This document shows positions 50,107 through 63,299 of a stretch of 64,000 nt of DNA, one piece after another. Origin of the DNA: Eucalyptus grandis (taxonomy: Eukaryota; Streptophyta; Magnoliopsida; Myrtales; Myrtaceae); NCBI RefSeq assembly GCF_016545825.1, contig NC_052613.1, positions 50,698,112 to 50,762,111 of the forward strand, given 5' to 3'. The position numbers and the translations under genes are program-made. The stretch's first letter is position 1, and every line of letters starts with the position of its first letter. The notes beneath the pieces are model-generated. The model was given only the letters and a program-made list of their open reading frames with translations, ran no database searches and was not told the origin of the DNA.

Positions 50107-50795
50107 TCGAGGAAATAATCCAAATAGTCATAAACTTTAACATAAATCTTAAACCTTTTAATTGTGTCAAATTTAATTATAAACCTTTTGACGATAATTT
50201 TTTAATTGTACTAATTTAATCCATGATATTTCGACGATTTGTCAATTTTAGTTCTAAACATTTTAATAATATGTCAATTTAGTTATTTCAATCAATTTTA
50301 GCTGAAATTGTTGGCGTGAATATTAGTCATCCTACGTGGTATGATAAGTGCCGACGTCTACTTTTTTTTTTTCAAATTGTATGATTTTTTAAATAATTTT
50401 TGAATTCTTTCTTTTCCTCTCTTCCTCCGTTGATTGTTGCCCATCGCCAAGGTCCGATGACCAGCGCAGAAAAAAGAGAAAAAGAAAGAAAAGAAAAGAA
50501 GTTCAAAAATATTTTTAAAAATTCTAGATAATATTTTTTAAAAAGCCAAAAATCATTCCAATTAGCCTCGGTTATGCCATGTGATTTACAACAAAAATAA
50601 ATTGGCAAATCGTCAATAGGTTTAATATTAAATCGGCAAATTGTCAATAGATTAAGAATTAAAGTAGTACAATTGAAAGATCCAGGACTAAGCTGAATAA
50701 TTTTTAATGTGTTTAAGATTGAATAAGTAAAATTGAAAGGTTTATTAATGAGTTGACTATTGCACGATAAGTTTAAGATTTGTTGTACTATTTTT
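50107..50795. mobile_element. Inverted-repeat (MITE-like) element
   Basis: Both halves consist of units of the form TAAACCTTTTAATTGTGTCA or TCAATAGGTTTAATATTAA. The right half is the reverse complement of the left, giving arms of about 180-200 bp around a centre containing AAAGAAAAGAAAAG. No open frame is present. A half-copy lies at 37160-37380 in the paired segment. This repeat style is common in plants, but I cannot name the superfamily. Confidence 0.5.
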
Positions 50796-51839
50796 CCCAA
50801 GCCACCCATTGTCGTCATTCATCGCACCGCCCATCCTCCAGTTGTCGAAGCCTCTCTCTCTCTTCCCCTCATCCCCTCACTTGGAGTCTCCATCTCCACT
50901 CGAAATCCCCTGACCGGCACCCTCTCTCCGCTCACTCATCTCGTCACCATGCCTGACCAATCCAAGCTGCTCCCCCGTCGCTGTCGCTGTCGACGCCTCG
51001 CGACGAGGGTGCCACAGGCGACACCGAGTGACTGGCCCTGGCAACTCCAAGGACATGATGCGTCCTTCCATCAAATTGAGGTGATGGCATCCGGATATGA
51101 TTTGCGAGTACGATGCCACCACCACCTCCACTTTGAGCGGCCAGTAGCACCGCGAGATGTTCACCAGCATTACATGCGTTTGCAAGATAGAGATCTTCTC
51201 TGATTGATAATAAATGGGGTGTGCAGCTGTCCTCAAATATGACCGAAATGTCCGTAAGTTCACAGAAATGTCCCCTAGATATCATCAAATCTCTTCTTAC
51301 GATACTATCATCTGCTTCTTCATTCATATTTGTACCATCAGATCTGATTAGCCACCGGTCCCCAGACCTCTAAATGCCTTTGTCATACACGTAATATGAA
51401 CTACAAAGACGGTCGTTTACATCTCATGATTCTTGTACTACCGATCGTGAGCTGTCGTTTCATAATTGGCTCGCATTAAGTACGTCGAACCCGTCGAGGT
51501 GGGGGCAGAGTCACCTTCGTGCTCTCTCTTTCAGTCCCCTCCCCTTCTCGAGCTTTCGAATTCATTCACCCATCACATTTGCTTGGATTACAAGTGATTG
51601 AACCCCTCGCGGCGGTGCGGTACCACGGTATACAAATACAACGAGGAAAGGTCAAGGTCAATTACAAAAAAAGGAAGAGAGAAGTAAGGGGAGACCGCAC
51701 CAACTGTCGCTGCAGAGACATTTTTCGTAAAATGAATATGAACGCATTATTTTTGGTGCAGTTTGCAGGAGAGAGGGTACAAAAAAGCGATAGCCTTTAG
51801 ACTTAGAAATGGCGAGACCTGATGACTCGCCCTTTTGTT

Positions 51840-51842
<3 letters not shown>

Positions 51843-51873
<31 letters not shown>

Positions 51874-52019
51874 CTGAAAAAGCATATAAGGTGCATGCCA
51901 ATCTGTCATTCCTTTCTATTATCTTCTTGTTCTGATCTGGCTGTTAAGTATAAGCAGTGATATCCATCTTATTTGCAGGTGAGAGTTTGGCGCTCTCTCT
52001 CTCTCTCTCTCTCTCTCTC
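51843..52019. repeat. Two (CT)n microsatellites
   Basis: TC runs occupy 51843-51871 and 51993-52019. They are separated by sequence matching copy A at about 38475-38600. Confidence 0.93.
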
Positions 52020-53312
52020 ATCGTTCGGGTGGAGATAATTCATTTGCAAGCTAATTTTTTTCTCCATTCTCCCTCGAAATATCTCTTGTTGGTATGAATA
52101 TTACTCACTTGTAAATTTAATTAATAATTGATCGGTTTTCATGTTCATAATTTACTACATAAAAATATGGTTGGATGGAAGTTGCGATCAATTGCGGATT
52201 AAAGAAAGCATGATCCCTTTGTGATTTAAGCTAACCTTCAATGAAATTGCGGGAGGGCTCTTTGAAGGTTGTCCCATTGTATAACATGACAAAATTTAAA
52301 GTCCAAATGAGATATTTTCATTAGATCTAATGTTTATTTGGATCGAATCTGACCGTACCTCTCAGTACTGTTATCCAATTATGGCCTAAACAAAGATTCA
52401 TTAAACTGTGAAACGTTACCCTGCCATAATGTGATGTGTTTCCAATGCCAATAAAAAGTAACCCACCCAATGGTATTTAACATCCAGAAAATCTGGATAT
52501 ATGGAGTGGGTTGTTTCGTCCAAAATAAAAAAAAAAACAGAGAAAATTTTATGGAATTCCAAATTGTAATTTTAGAGAAGGACATGGGGTCAGGGAGGGA
52601 GGAAACAATGGGAGGCACCATGCCCAATTGTTTAATTTTCTATCTCAAAAAGAAAAATGGGCTAGTCGGGCGAAGAATTTTTAGGCTCGGAACACAACTC
52701 CCCTCTCCCCCATTGTAAGATCTACAATAATCACGACCACACTGTCCCATCAATCTAGTTTTTTTATTTCTCTTTCCAATTCCAAATATTTTGATCAAAA
52801 TGAACCTGATCCCACGAAATCCTTCTACTCATATGATTAGAACCATTGACTCCTCACATCATGTCCGGTGTCATTTCCCGACTAATGTCTAAATGTCTAG
52901 AGGTAGCATGTGAGAAATCACATCTTATCTCATTGAAATCTTTTTATTTCATCCGACCAAATAATTTGGATAACAAACTCAATTCTCACATACGGGCTTT
53001 ATTCACCAATCCCAGTATTCTCAGCATTGTTCTTTCTAGAGACCCCACAATGAGAAACTTTGGACCCTAGGTCACAAGAAGAAATTCGATTGGATAACTT
53101 GAGGAACGATGAGGGCAAAGACACGCACACGTTGTAACAACTCAGTGTACAGAGCACCGAGGCCAAATACAATGAGAGTAATATTTGGGTATGTTAGATG
53201 TATGAGCACTTAATACAACTCCACCGTTGTTTCTAATGGGGCTTGCCTGATCAAAGGCTTGTGGTTGCTAGGTGGCACTTGATGCACACACAAGAAAATA
53301 TATTATCTAAAT

Positions 53313-54096
53313 TAAGGGTAATCAATTTCAGGTGGATTGGTTCCCGTCCAAGAACCGGGAACCATACATGGAGGGCCGGCTCCACACGTTGAGAATTGTA
53401 AATCATCCACTGATTCCAAGACTCAATCGGGAACTGCACCATTGGTTCGGTCTAATTCTCTGATGGGTCTAAAAAGCCACCGTCCACCACATACGTAAGC
53501 TTGGCGACTCTCCGTCTTCATCATCTACGGACGCCGACTACTGACGCAATGAAAGGAAAGCTTGAAAAATTTCCATTTCATTTACCAAAAACAAGCTTCT
53601 CTCTTCTTTACGTGCGCGAGCTAGTTCACCATCATTACCTTATCATCGTAGTATTCACGTTCCTCATGCTTGCTCGCTTCCTTCGCTTCGCTCTCTCTGC
53701 GAGAGGTCAAGCGGCTGGAAAGCATCCAAGCCCCTCTCTCCTATAATATATCGCTCTCAAAGTCACGTCTTACCTCAAGATATCAGAATAATTCATACTC
53801 GATTCATCACTTTTGTGGCTGTTATCTTCTCAAACCGATCAAGAGGGAGACATCAAGCATGCGTTTTGACTAATTAGGGTTTGTGAACAATGGGCAAACT
53901 AATAAGCATTTTCAGGCTTGTAAGGATTAAAAAAATAAAATTGGTCCGACCCAGATGGTTCGAATGGGTGGTTCCACACTTGAAACTGGAAATCAGGTCA
54001 ATATTCACCGGTTCCAATTTTATGGAATTGGAAATCGGCCGATTCGGTTTGGTTCAAGCAATTCACAATTTGGACAGTTCCTTTTACTCATCCCTA
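53313..54096. mobile_element. GGTTCC-rich repeat, copy 3
   Basis: It starts TAAGGGTAATCAATTTCAGG, the reverse complement of the right end of the copy at 20553-20936 with one change. It ends CTTTTACTCATCCCTA. Internal motifs include CCAAGAACCGGGAACCATAC and GGCCGATTCGGTTTGG. No convincing flanking duplication was found. It is inserted in copy B and absent from copy A. Confidence 0.45.
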
Positions 54097-54779
54097 ACCA
54101 AATATATTGATCCACTTGGACTAAAATTATGTCAATCCATTTTATATAGACTACATTTATTTCCTAAGACATATCAATGCAACCAGTTACAATATTTCAA
54201 TAATATCAACCCTAAACCAGTAAATGTAGTGCAGAAAAATTACTGTCAAAGTAGAAAAACAACACTCATGAATTTTATATGGAAAACCCAATGCAAGAAA
54301 AATTATAGGACCACAAAATATTTTTCACTAATCACAAAAAATAGTAGGATATATTATTCATTATATAAGTAAATGCTTAACATCAACAATTTCTCATCAC
54401 CACGAAAGTGGATTAACGAAGGGACAAGAAAACTCCAACCGATGTTAGAGAAGTTAAAGAGACAATTTGAAAAGGATTTCAAATAACAATGAATAACATA
54501 CAAAATTTCAGTCGATTTCAATGAATTTCGCCGTCGAATCCGGACTACCTCTTCTCCTATGAATTGTTGCTCTCTGCCTCTTTCTTTTTCTTTTCTTTTT
54601 TTGCTTTTGTGTAAACGCTCCTTTTTTCTCTCTTCACTGTCAAGAATGTCTAGCCCTCCTTTTCTTTTTCTTTTGACTTTTCTTCCCTTTTTTCTTCTTT
54701 TTTTTTTTTTTTTCAAGATGTGCTGGGCCCAAGAGGCGGACCTCGCGCATTAAATCTCCTTCCACCTCGTGACAGAAGC

Positions 54780-56200
54780 TCCATCATGTTCCTTTATCTC
54801 TACAGAAATCAAGTTGCACCGTGGACAAGGTTTTAGTCATTATATTGATTCCATTGTCCTCCCAAAAGGAAAAAGAGTTTCTTCTCTAATCTCTTTCCAA
54901 TCAAATGATATTTCACATCAATCTACTTCAACTTGAATTCAACACTGGGTTTTTAATAATATAGATAGCACTCATATCACAATACAAAACAAAGTTCTCT
55001 TACTTCAAAGCCAACTCTTGTGGGAATTTCTTCATCTAATACCTTCTCAATAATAGAAATGTACTTTGTTTCAGTTGTAGACAAAGTAACACATTTTTGC
55101 AATCTTGATTGCCACTAAACTATTCCCCTCGCAAGAGTCATTACATAACCCAATGTGGATTTTCGAGAGTCAATATCATTGACATAACCTGCATCTGAGC
55201 AGCAATTTAACTCAAGCTTCCCATTTCCATGGCACAAGCAAACTTTAGAAGTACATCTAAGATACCTCAAAATCCATTATATAGCGACCCGATATTCTTT
55301 ACTTGGACTTGAAAAAACCTGTTCACAACACCAACTGCATGAGTAATATCCAATCTTGTACAAACTATGGCATACATCAAACGATCCATAATTAAAGCAT
55401 AAGGGATTTTTATCATCTCTTCCTTTTCTTTCTCACTTGTGATACACTCTTTACTACTCAACTTCAAGTGGCTAGCAAGTGTAGTGCATATTGGTTTGCA
55501 TTTGCTCATATGGAATCTCTCCGGCACTTTTTCCTTGTACTCTCTTAAGATTGTCAAAGGTTCATGCTCTTCTTATCATGAGTGATTCTCATGCCAAGGA
55601 TTTTCTAAGCGAGCCCTAAATATTTCATTGCAAAAGCTTTACTCACTCATTTTCAAGTTTTTAATTTTCCAATATCATGACTAACTGTCAACACGTCATT
55701 CACAGAGAGTATGAGGATAAAATTGTTATATGAAAATATTCTCAAAAGATACAAAACCCTATGACTACTCTATACATATTTCTTCTTTGAGGTCTTCATA
55801 AAATAAAATTTTCTTTCCATCAAGCTGCTTAATTTCTGAATCCAAGCTACTTGTCACAATTCAAATAGAAAACAATTTTACCACTAGTGAAAAATCTCTT
55901 CAAAATCAATTCCTTTTTTTTTTATTACAAAAGCCTTTCACACTAAGCCTATCATTGCATCGAGGTTGCAAGTTATTTTCTTCCATCTTTCACCTATACA
56001 CCCACTTGTTTTTTAGTGTTGTTTTACCCTTAAGCAGGTTCACTAATTCAAATGTGTGGTTCTCATGCAAGGATTTGTGCTCCTCTTGCATGGCTTCATA
56101 CCACTTGACTAACTAAATCGGTTGCATGTTGTTTTGCCAAAATTGAATTGATGACAAAATACTTTTCGATATATCCAAAAAGATGTTCCACTGGAATTTA
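54780..56200 (-). mobile_element. Ty1/copia polyprotein remnant
   Basis: Read on the minus strand from right to left, it shows KWYEAMQEEHKSLHENHTFE and KNKWVYR at about 56110-55985 (start of RT), a degenerate YVDD region (ILSVNDVLTVSHD, about 55705), PYALIMDRLMYAIVCTRLD near 55370, and the RNase H block CSDAGYVNDIDSRKST near 55180. Stops and frameshifts are frequent. No LTR pair could be matched to it with certainty. It is a non-functional retrotransposon remnant inside copy B. Confidence 0.85.
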
Positions 56201-56219
56201 ATCAACAATGAAATATTCA

Positions 56220-56870
56220 ATTGTATCCGAATTAATGAGTGAATTGACAAAGGTTGTAAGGGTCCTTTGTTGATTTTGGATAGGAAAGTGAATGACTAGA
56301 AATTTAAAAGTACTAAGACTGGAGACAATTGTGTCAAGCAATCTAAATTGCGGAAAATTAATAGAAAAGTAAAGATAAAGATAAGGAGGTTGAGTTTTGT
56401 GATGAAATGGGGACCTTACAAAGAGTATAAAGTGGCTATTTAAAGCCTAAAACTGATGGTCACAAACAATTATTGAATCTGAAAAGATAACTTTTTAATC
56501 ATATCTACAAAACAAATAACTTCCTAATCATATCTACATTTACAAGATGTCATAACAACACTTATCTACGAGAAGCTAAGTTACACATTGATTGATTACT
56601 TCATCCCTAAATAACCAATGTTTATTTTCGATGACTTTCTTGGCGAGTTGTCAATACTCTTCAAATTGTGGACTATTCTTTTCATCAACGACTTTTGTTG
56701 TTCACCAAATTTTGCCACTATTGACCAAGTCTACCATTTGTCAATTATAATCAAAAGTTGGTCATTTTTTTGTGTCAACATATGCCCTCTTTAAAGGAAT
56801 TGAATGATTCATCGATAATTTGATTCTTTTAAATTAAATAATCAAGAATCATCGTGCCCTCTCATTATAA
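56220..56870. repeat. Direct repeat unit 1
   Basis: This interval contains GAAAGTGAATGACTAGAAAT, AAGTAAAGATAAAGATAA and TTGTTGTTCACCAAATT. They recur in the same order at 57180-57915, about 950 bp further on. It could be an LTR or a local tandem duplication. Confidence 0.6.
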
Positions 56871-57179
56871 GCATAAATATTATTTTTATCGAATTGCCTC
56901 TTGATGGGGATGAGGATTTGGTGCAACTTCTCTCGACTGCTCTTTAGTGAGACATTGAGAAAGGTATTCTCCCCTTGGGTTGGCCTTCTTCTGGCATTCC
57001 GTTAATGCTGATTTAGAGTTTGCAAAAAATTGGTCACTAATTTTTTGCACTAGGTTGTGGTTGCTCATAGCATTATCAAACTTTTGTTGTTTTGGTTCTT
57101 TTCATTGTAGTCTCCTCGAATTAACAAAATGTGTCCCACTTGTGGGAATTAAATCAAAGATGCAATACTTTTTGATTAT

Positions 57180-57915
57180 GTAGATGGATCGATGAGTAAA
57201 TAGACAAAGGTTACAAAGGGTCATTTTCTGATTTTAGATAGGAAAGTAAATGACAAGAAATTTAAAGGCACAAAAATTAGAGATAATCGTGTCCAATCAT
57301 GTAAATTGCAGAAAAATAAATTATAGGGAAGTAAAGATAAAGATAAAGAACATTGAGTTATGTGATTAATTGAGGGTAAAACAAAGAGTACGACATTGAG
57401 TTATGTGATTAATCGAGGTTAAAACAAAGAGTACGATGTAGTTATTTAAAACCCATAGTCGACAATTACAAATGGTTGTCGAATTTGAATAGATATTTTT
57501 TAACCCTATTCTCAAAACAAATAACTTCTTAATCCTATATGCATTTACAAGAAGTTACAAAAATACTTATCCACCAGAATTACAAATCTAAAAGCATTGC
57601 TATTTGGCAATTACACTTCGATGTCAATGACTTCATCCCCAAATAACTAATATTCAATGTCGATAACTTTCTTGGCAAGTTGTCTATGCTAATCAAGTTA
57701 TAGACACTGTTCAATTTATGTACTATTCTCTTCACCGAGGGCTTTTGTTGTTCACCAAATTCTGCTACAATTGACTAAGTCTATCACTTGTAGATTATAA
57801 CCAAAAGTTAATCATTTTCTAGTGTTGACATATGCCACTTTTAAAAGAATTGAATGATTCATTGATCATTTGATTTTTTTTTAAATAAGATAATCAAGAG
57901 TCATCATGCCCCATT
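57180..57915. repeat. Direct repeat unit 2
   Basis: This is a diverged copy of 56220-56870, with an internal duplication (GACATTGAGTTATGTGATTA and GTACGACATTGAG motifs, 57350-57440). A further partial copy follows at about 57925-58050. The spacer 56871-57179 has a 60-codon minus-strand frame that I do not recognise. Confidence 0.6.
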
Positions 57916-59399
57916 AACAAGTTGTTGATGCTCTTCAAATTGTTGTTGTTCTTCAAACTGCCGACTATTCTTTTCATTGATGACTTTTATTGTTCATCAA
58001 ACTTTACTACTCTCGACTAAGTTCATCATTTTTTTATTTTAACCAAAAGTTCAAAATTCTAGGGTTCTAGAAATTTTCTGGTTCTTATCAGGTATCTTCA
58101 AAAGCGTAATGGTTTACTATATAAAGTATAAGGTTCATATCTACCCTATAAATTAACTGTTGAAAAAAGTTACTGATTTTCCATATGGCACTTTGTGTGT
58201 GTATGTATATATATATATATTGGCCCAAGATGCCTGAATCGGCCTCCTGGCTTCCAGACGTACAACATACAGCTTAGGAATCCAACCGTACCAAAGGACC
58301 ACAAGGACGGCCTCCAAACCCTAAATTGATGCAAACCCCCCATTTGGATCGCAAGAAAATGGTTAGAAGAATAATAAATGAATTTTAAAAAGTGACCCTA
58401 TAGCTTGGCCTCAAAATCTCAAAATAGTTTTTATTTAATTTATCTAATATATAGAGCCCTAATAACCACCAACATTCCGACAAAATTGTTTGTATGATTA
58501 GCCCAAATGGATGGTGAGCTATCTTTATCAATAAAAAACATACAATAAAAATAATATATATTGATATTCATATATGTGTGTAAATCCTTAGGTCTCGAAG
58601 CACGTGATATCTCAGCGAGCAAGAACAGTGAGATAAAAGAGCAAAAGGTGGCTGTCAATTCCTTGGTGGCTTTTTTGGGTCCATTATTGATTCCGGGAGA
58701 TTGTGGCCAAAAGGTGTGGACGGAGGCTCTCTCTCTCTTCCCATTTTGCTCTGCATTTGAAGTAGGGTTTCTGATGAAAGTTGTGTGTGGGGGGTAGACT
58801 CGACTTGGAAAATTGATGTTGGGCATGTGATGTTCATGCTATTTGTACTTTTGTTTAATTCAGGATGTGAAAGTTTAGAGAGCTATGATGTATAAATTTT
58901 CATGGTTGACACGTGTTTGACTTGTGATAATAGACATGCATGTAGTTATCAATATTGTGATATATCCATTGGGATGTGATCAATACTCTCCATCAACAGG
59001 AAGGTATGGAATGTTTTATTGAACCACCTATAGATAATTTCTTTCTCTTGTAATTGAGTGTGGTAACATAAAGGTTGGAAGTGCTAATTATAATGGAATC
59101 ATTTGCTGGATATAGCGTTAGTTAAAGGTGAACCAGAATGAACTCTGTGTCTCAATTTTTGTTTTTCGCCTTACTCTATTTTGTTGTGTTTGTACGCCTA
59201 ATTCTAACATAATCAATCTCATGTATGCATACAAACCCATTTTCAAATTCAAGAAAAAAGTGGATGGTAATTGGGAAATTATATAGACAACATCTACATC
59301 TATTCCAAGGATATGATTAACAAGCCGAACTAAATAAAGTACATATTAACTTCTCTTGTGAAGTCTGTGGTGCATATAATATCTCGAGAGCAATCATCA

Positions 59400-61238
59400 A
59401 GATATTGGTAATTGGTCATGAAGTGCCACATTAATTATGATGTGATTTATAAACGATGATCATAATACATTGCACAAATAGTTTTGTTTTGAAAGACTTC
59501 GCGCGTTGACAAGTCCAGCTGCCCTTGGATGATCTTTTAATGATGCATGGTCCAGAATTGCCGAAGTCTCTGTCACCAAACATTGGCTACAGCAGCTCTA
59601 GCGAACTCTTATCGTCCCTTGCTAGCCCGAAATAATACAATGGAAAAAGGAAAATCCCTATTATACTTCTTTGTCCCCATTGGTTCGAGTAGGCAACTAC
59701 CCAGAAATAAGGAGATTGAGATGTGATACTAATGTGAACTAGGAAAAATTCCCTTTAAACTATCTTTTTCAGAAGGATCTCTCAGGTCCAAAAGTATGGC
59801 AGATAGAGACGCCCACATATAAGAGAGACGAGACCCCTAGTCTCTATAACGTAGCCCAATTATTGTCTCGATTTTCTTCGATATACTAAACGGCGACAAA
59901 CCATTCTGCCAGCACAATTCGGATGTTGATACATTCATATAATTTTTTTATTTTAGGGAAACGAATTCGTTCCAATAGTAGATTAAAATTTCCATGGATG
60001 TTGATCGGTGCCGACTAGCTCGACCTTTATTTCATTTCATTTTGCGAGCAAAAAGAGTCCTTTCAGAATTCCAACTTGGGCTGTCACCATCTTTGCAAAT
60101 ACGGAAAGAGCGATCCCAATCGAGGACCATGGCTCACACATAGTGGCAACATATCCACAAGCACAATTATTGCCCGTCCTCCAAAGGCGATTGTAGCGGA
60201 ACGTGATCGTGTCGCTGGCTTTGGTGACATCCCACATTTGAGACAACCACCCCTATAATTATTTGCCTTCCCTCTCGCAATTATTTGTGTGGGGGGAAAA
60301 GGAGCTATATACGAATTTTCAGCAGTTTGGACAAGCTACAACAAATTTCGAACGATAGATTGTGTCGTGCAAGTTCGGACGAAAGAAGCAGCATGACGCA
60401 CTTTGTGCTAATGCGCAGGGAAATGACGTGACTAAGTGTCACTTGAGATCAGCTTAAGTACACATGTGAGGGTTTCCCTAATGATATAAGGTGGTTATCA
60501 ACCAGCTCCCGACGGGCCGACTAAGTGTCATTTGCGCTATAATGATTACGGATGTTCCCAAATTGTTTTCATCATTGGTGCGTGCGCTTTTTATTTATAA
60601 GTGTCGGTTGTTGGAAGTACTTATCGAAACTGTTCCTAAGCTGCACGAAGTTGCTCCCACATGTTTATCGTTAATCTTCGTCAATTCATGACAAAGTTGG
60701 TAAATTAGAACTTCCGTCGAGCTTAGCTTTAAAGGGTTTGATTGACGAAACGGTTTGAAAACTGTAACTATGTTGTCCGAATAAATATCAGTCAAAGATA
60801 GTTTAATCGAAATGTGAGTGTGTCTTGCTTTTGATGGATGAACTGCATAGAAAAGTGGCATCGCTGGCCGATTGATGGGTCTTGATTGAAAAAGGGACTG
60901 TCATCATGATCTGCACTCGGTGCATGATGCAAAGAAACCCTCGCGACCTTATGCGAATTTGTCAAGGTTAAGGTTTTTTCTTCTTCCTGCTCAGCTGAAA
61001 AATTCCATATCTGAAGACCGATTTTTTTTTTTTTTTTTAATTTTTATGTAGCATGGGCAATTCTTTTGCATTTGAAGTAAAATATCTCGACCGACCAAAA
61101 AAAAAGGTAAAATATCTCCACGGTGTTTTTCTTGTGCTTTTTAACTTTGCCTCCTAATCAAATGATTTGGCTGATCAGCTGAGTGGTGGATCTAAGCGGA
61201 TTAAATAGGGGATATTCCTCTAGCAACATAAAAAGTGA
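59400..61238. other. Intergenic DNA, no gene recognised
   Basis: Open frames at 60008-60196 (+) and 60037-60246 (-) overlap each other and neither shows a known domain. I see no transposon ends. Homopolymer T and A runs lie at 61022-61039 and 61095-61105. Confidence 0.45.
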
Positions 61239-61259
61239 AATAATAATAATAATAATAAC

Positions 61260-61357
<98 letters not shown>

Positions 61358-61363
61358 TAATAA
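61239..61363. repeat. (AAT)n microsatellite
   Basis: About 41 AAT/TAA units over 125 bp, with an AAC variant near each end. The long Ile or Tyr runs that appear in conceptual translations here are artefacts of this repeat. Confidence 0.97.
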
Positions 61364-63093
61364 CGCTGAGATATTCCATTTTCGTATTCTCCTAAACTAA
61401 CTACTTTTACAAAACAAGCTGGAATTTTTTTTATCACAATCTATATTTGGGTGTAATGTGGATCTTTTACAATTAAGAGGTAACCAAACATTATCTGAAA
61501 TAAATTTGCCCATAAATAAAACTCACACAATGTCCTATGAAACCCTAACTCTTTCCTCTGTCACCCTCTTCTTCCTCAGCTATTCGCCTGACTGGACATC
61601 TCTTGGCTCGTTGTCGCCGCTCCTAGCCGCCATCCTGAAGCAAATTCTCTATGAGGTCTCGACCTCAGGGAGGTAGGAAGAGAGAGACAGATTAATGTGG
61701 TAGTCTAAATCACGATGGCTGGCGCAAGACGTGAAGAGCAATCGGAACGGTGGCGCGCTGGCATATGGAGGGGGAACATAAAGGAAGAAGGAGCAATAGG
61801 GAGAGAATTAAAAAAAGAGAAAAAAGGAAAAAGAAAATGAGAAACTACCACATCTCAATCATCAAAATTCAATGTATATTCTAGTCCATTCGAAATTTCT
61901 CGTTTATTCTTTTCAAATACAATAAATACATATGATGCAACGACCAAGGGAGAATACAAATCAAATTTTGTGATACACATATGTACAAAGGGTCAAAATC
62001 ATAGATGAAACTCTCAACTTAGATCTATTCTCAACTCATCAATAAACAAGATATTTGATAAGCTAAGCACATTAAACTTGGAAAACTCGTGGAAAACCCT
62101 AATTAAATCAAGTAGTCGCAAGCGGAAAGTAAGATAGTTGTATGTAAGCTCTAAGAGTATTGAAATAAGAAGAACATAAACTTTTCTATGGCTTATGTAT
62201 TATGCAAAAGAGAAACGGAATCCCCATAAACCACTACAATCACAATACCGACGAGGGATGTGCATCGATTCCAATCCACTAGGGGAATTGAAACAAACCA
62301 ATCAAATCTAGGTGTTTCCCATGAAATAGGTTCGGTTTCAAATTTTTAGAACTAGTAATAACTGGAAATCATATCGACTAGATCGAATTGGCAAAATGGG
62401 TCCAAATATATATATTTATTTTTATAACCAAAATCATTAAAAAAAATTAAAGACAAAGTATCTATAGCAAAAATTATAAAAGAAAAAATAACATCACTGG
62501 TTCACAATCGGTCTAATTTCAAGGTGAATAAGGTAATTTTTTCATTTGAAAGATTAATATTTAATCCTATTTGATCTGACTTTTGATTTCAAAATGGAAA
62601 TTTACCCACTCTCAAATCGATTATTCTTAATATTGATCTCTTTGGGACAACTCGTGAGAAGGGCAAAAAAGGAGAACAAAAAGCAATGTCTTCTTGAAAT
62701 GAGATGGGAACCCACTTCATCATCCTTTTTTCTCTTTTCTTATTACAGTTCTCTTTTTATCTGAATGATCATCTTCTTCTTCTTTTTATTTAATTTATTT
62801 ACCAAAAAAATCATTTGGGAAATTTCCATTTTCTTTCTTTTTGACTTGTGGGGAGGGGGAGAAAAAGGCGGGGGGGGGATGGGACCCACGCGCTCAGGGT
62901 CTCCACTGTCTTTATAGCTTGAATGATAAGGAGCACCGCACGTGGATTCTGAACCGAGGGGCTCTGTCCTCAACCCCCACACACGTTATCAAAGCAACAG
63001 CATTAACCCTCCCCCAAAAAAAGAAACGATAATAATAAAAATAGCAACTTTAGAACATAAATAAATAAATAAACCTACCCAGGAAACCGGGAA
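61364..63093. other. Intergenic DNA with a diverged GGTTCC-type repeat
   Basis: I found no gene. Around 62255-62530, GAGGGATGTGCATCGATTCC and AGGTTCGGTTTCAAATTT resemble the dispersed repeat family seen at 20.6, 30.0 and 53.3 kb, but the ends are not clear. ATAAATAAATAAATAAA lies near 63057-63073. Confidence 0.4.
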
Positions 63094-63118
63094 TTTTTTT
63101 TTTTTTTTTTTTTTTTTT
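63094..63118. repeat. Poly(T) run
   Basis: 25 consecutive T. No attached retroposon body was recognised on the minus strand. Confidence 0.9.
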
Positions 63119-63299
63119 GGGGGTCGGAAGGAAAGCGGAATTCCCCCAACGGATCTTCCCCCAGTGAAAGAGAATTTTCTGTTTTTTTTTAAAAGAAGAA
63201 ATAATCATTTTTCCCCTTCATGATTCTCGTTCTTGTGTTTTGGTTGAATACCCTTAATGATTCTTTCTCATTATGTATTTGTTGCTTCAAGCTTTTGCC

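Larger units (their letters stand above)
48590..59400. repeat. Segmental duplication, copy B (expanded)
   Basis: This interval is collinear in direct orientation with 35620-41200. It is nearly twice as long because a GGTTCC-rich repeat, a copia remnant and a local direct repeat fill 53.3-58.05 kb. Its right end (about 59350) matches the place where the truncated cullin copy begins beside copy A, but no cullin sequence is seen here. No complete gene was recognised. Confidence 0.78.

Noticed and set aside
38436..52019. CT and other short repeats as a possible CRISPR-like array
   Set aside because: They are simple dinucleotide runs in a plant nuclear genome with no spacer structure.
60008..60246. 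Overlapping plus and minus frames of 62 and 69 codons
   Set aside because: The Cys/Trp-rich minus frame looked protein-like, but I recognise no family and there is no exon context.
61158..61437. Frames encoding poly-Ile, poly-Tyr or similar
   Set aside because: These are translations of the AAT microsatellite.
61458..61676. Possible F-box-like fragment (SPDWTSLGSLSPLLAAIL)
   Set aside because: The resemblance is short and weak and the frame ends at once.
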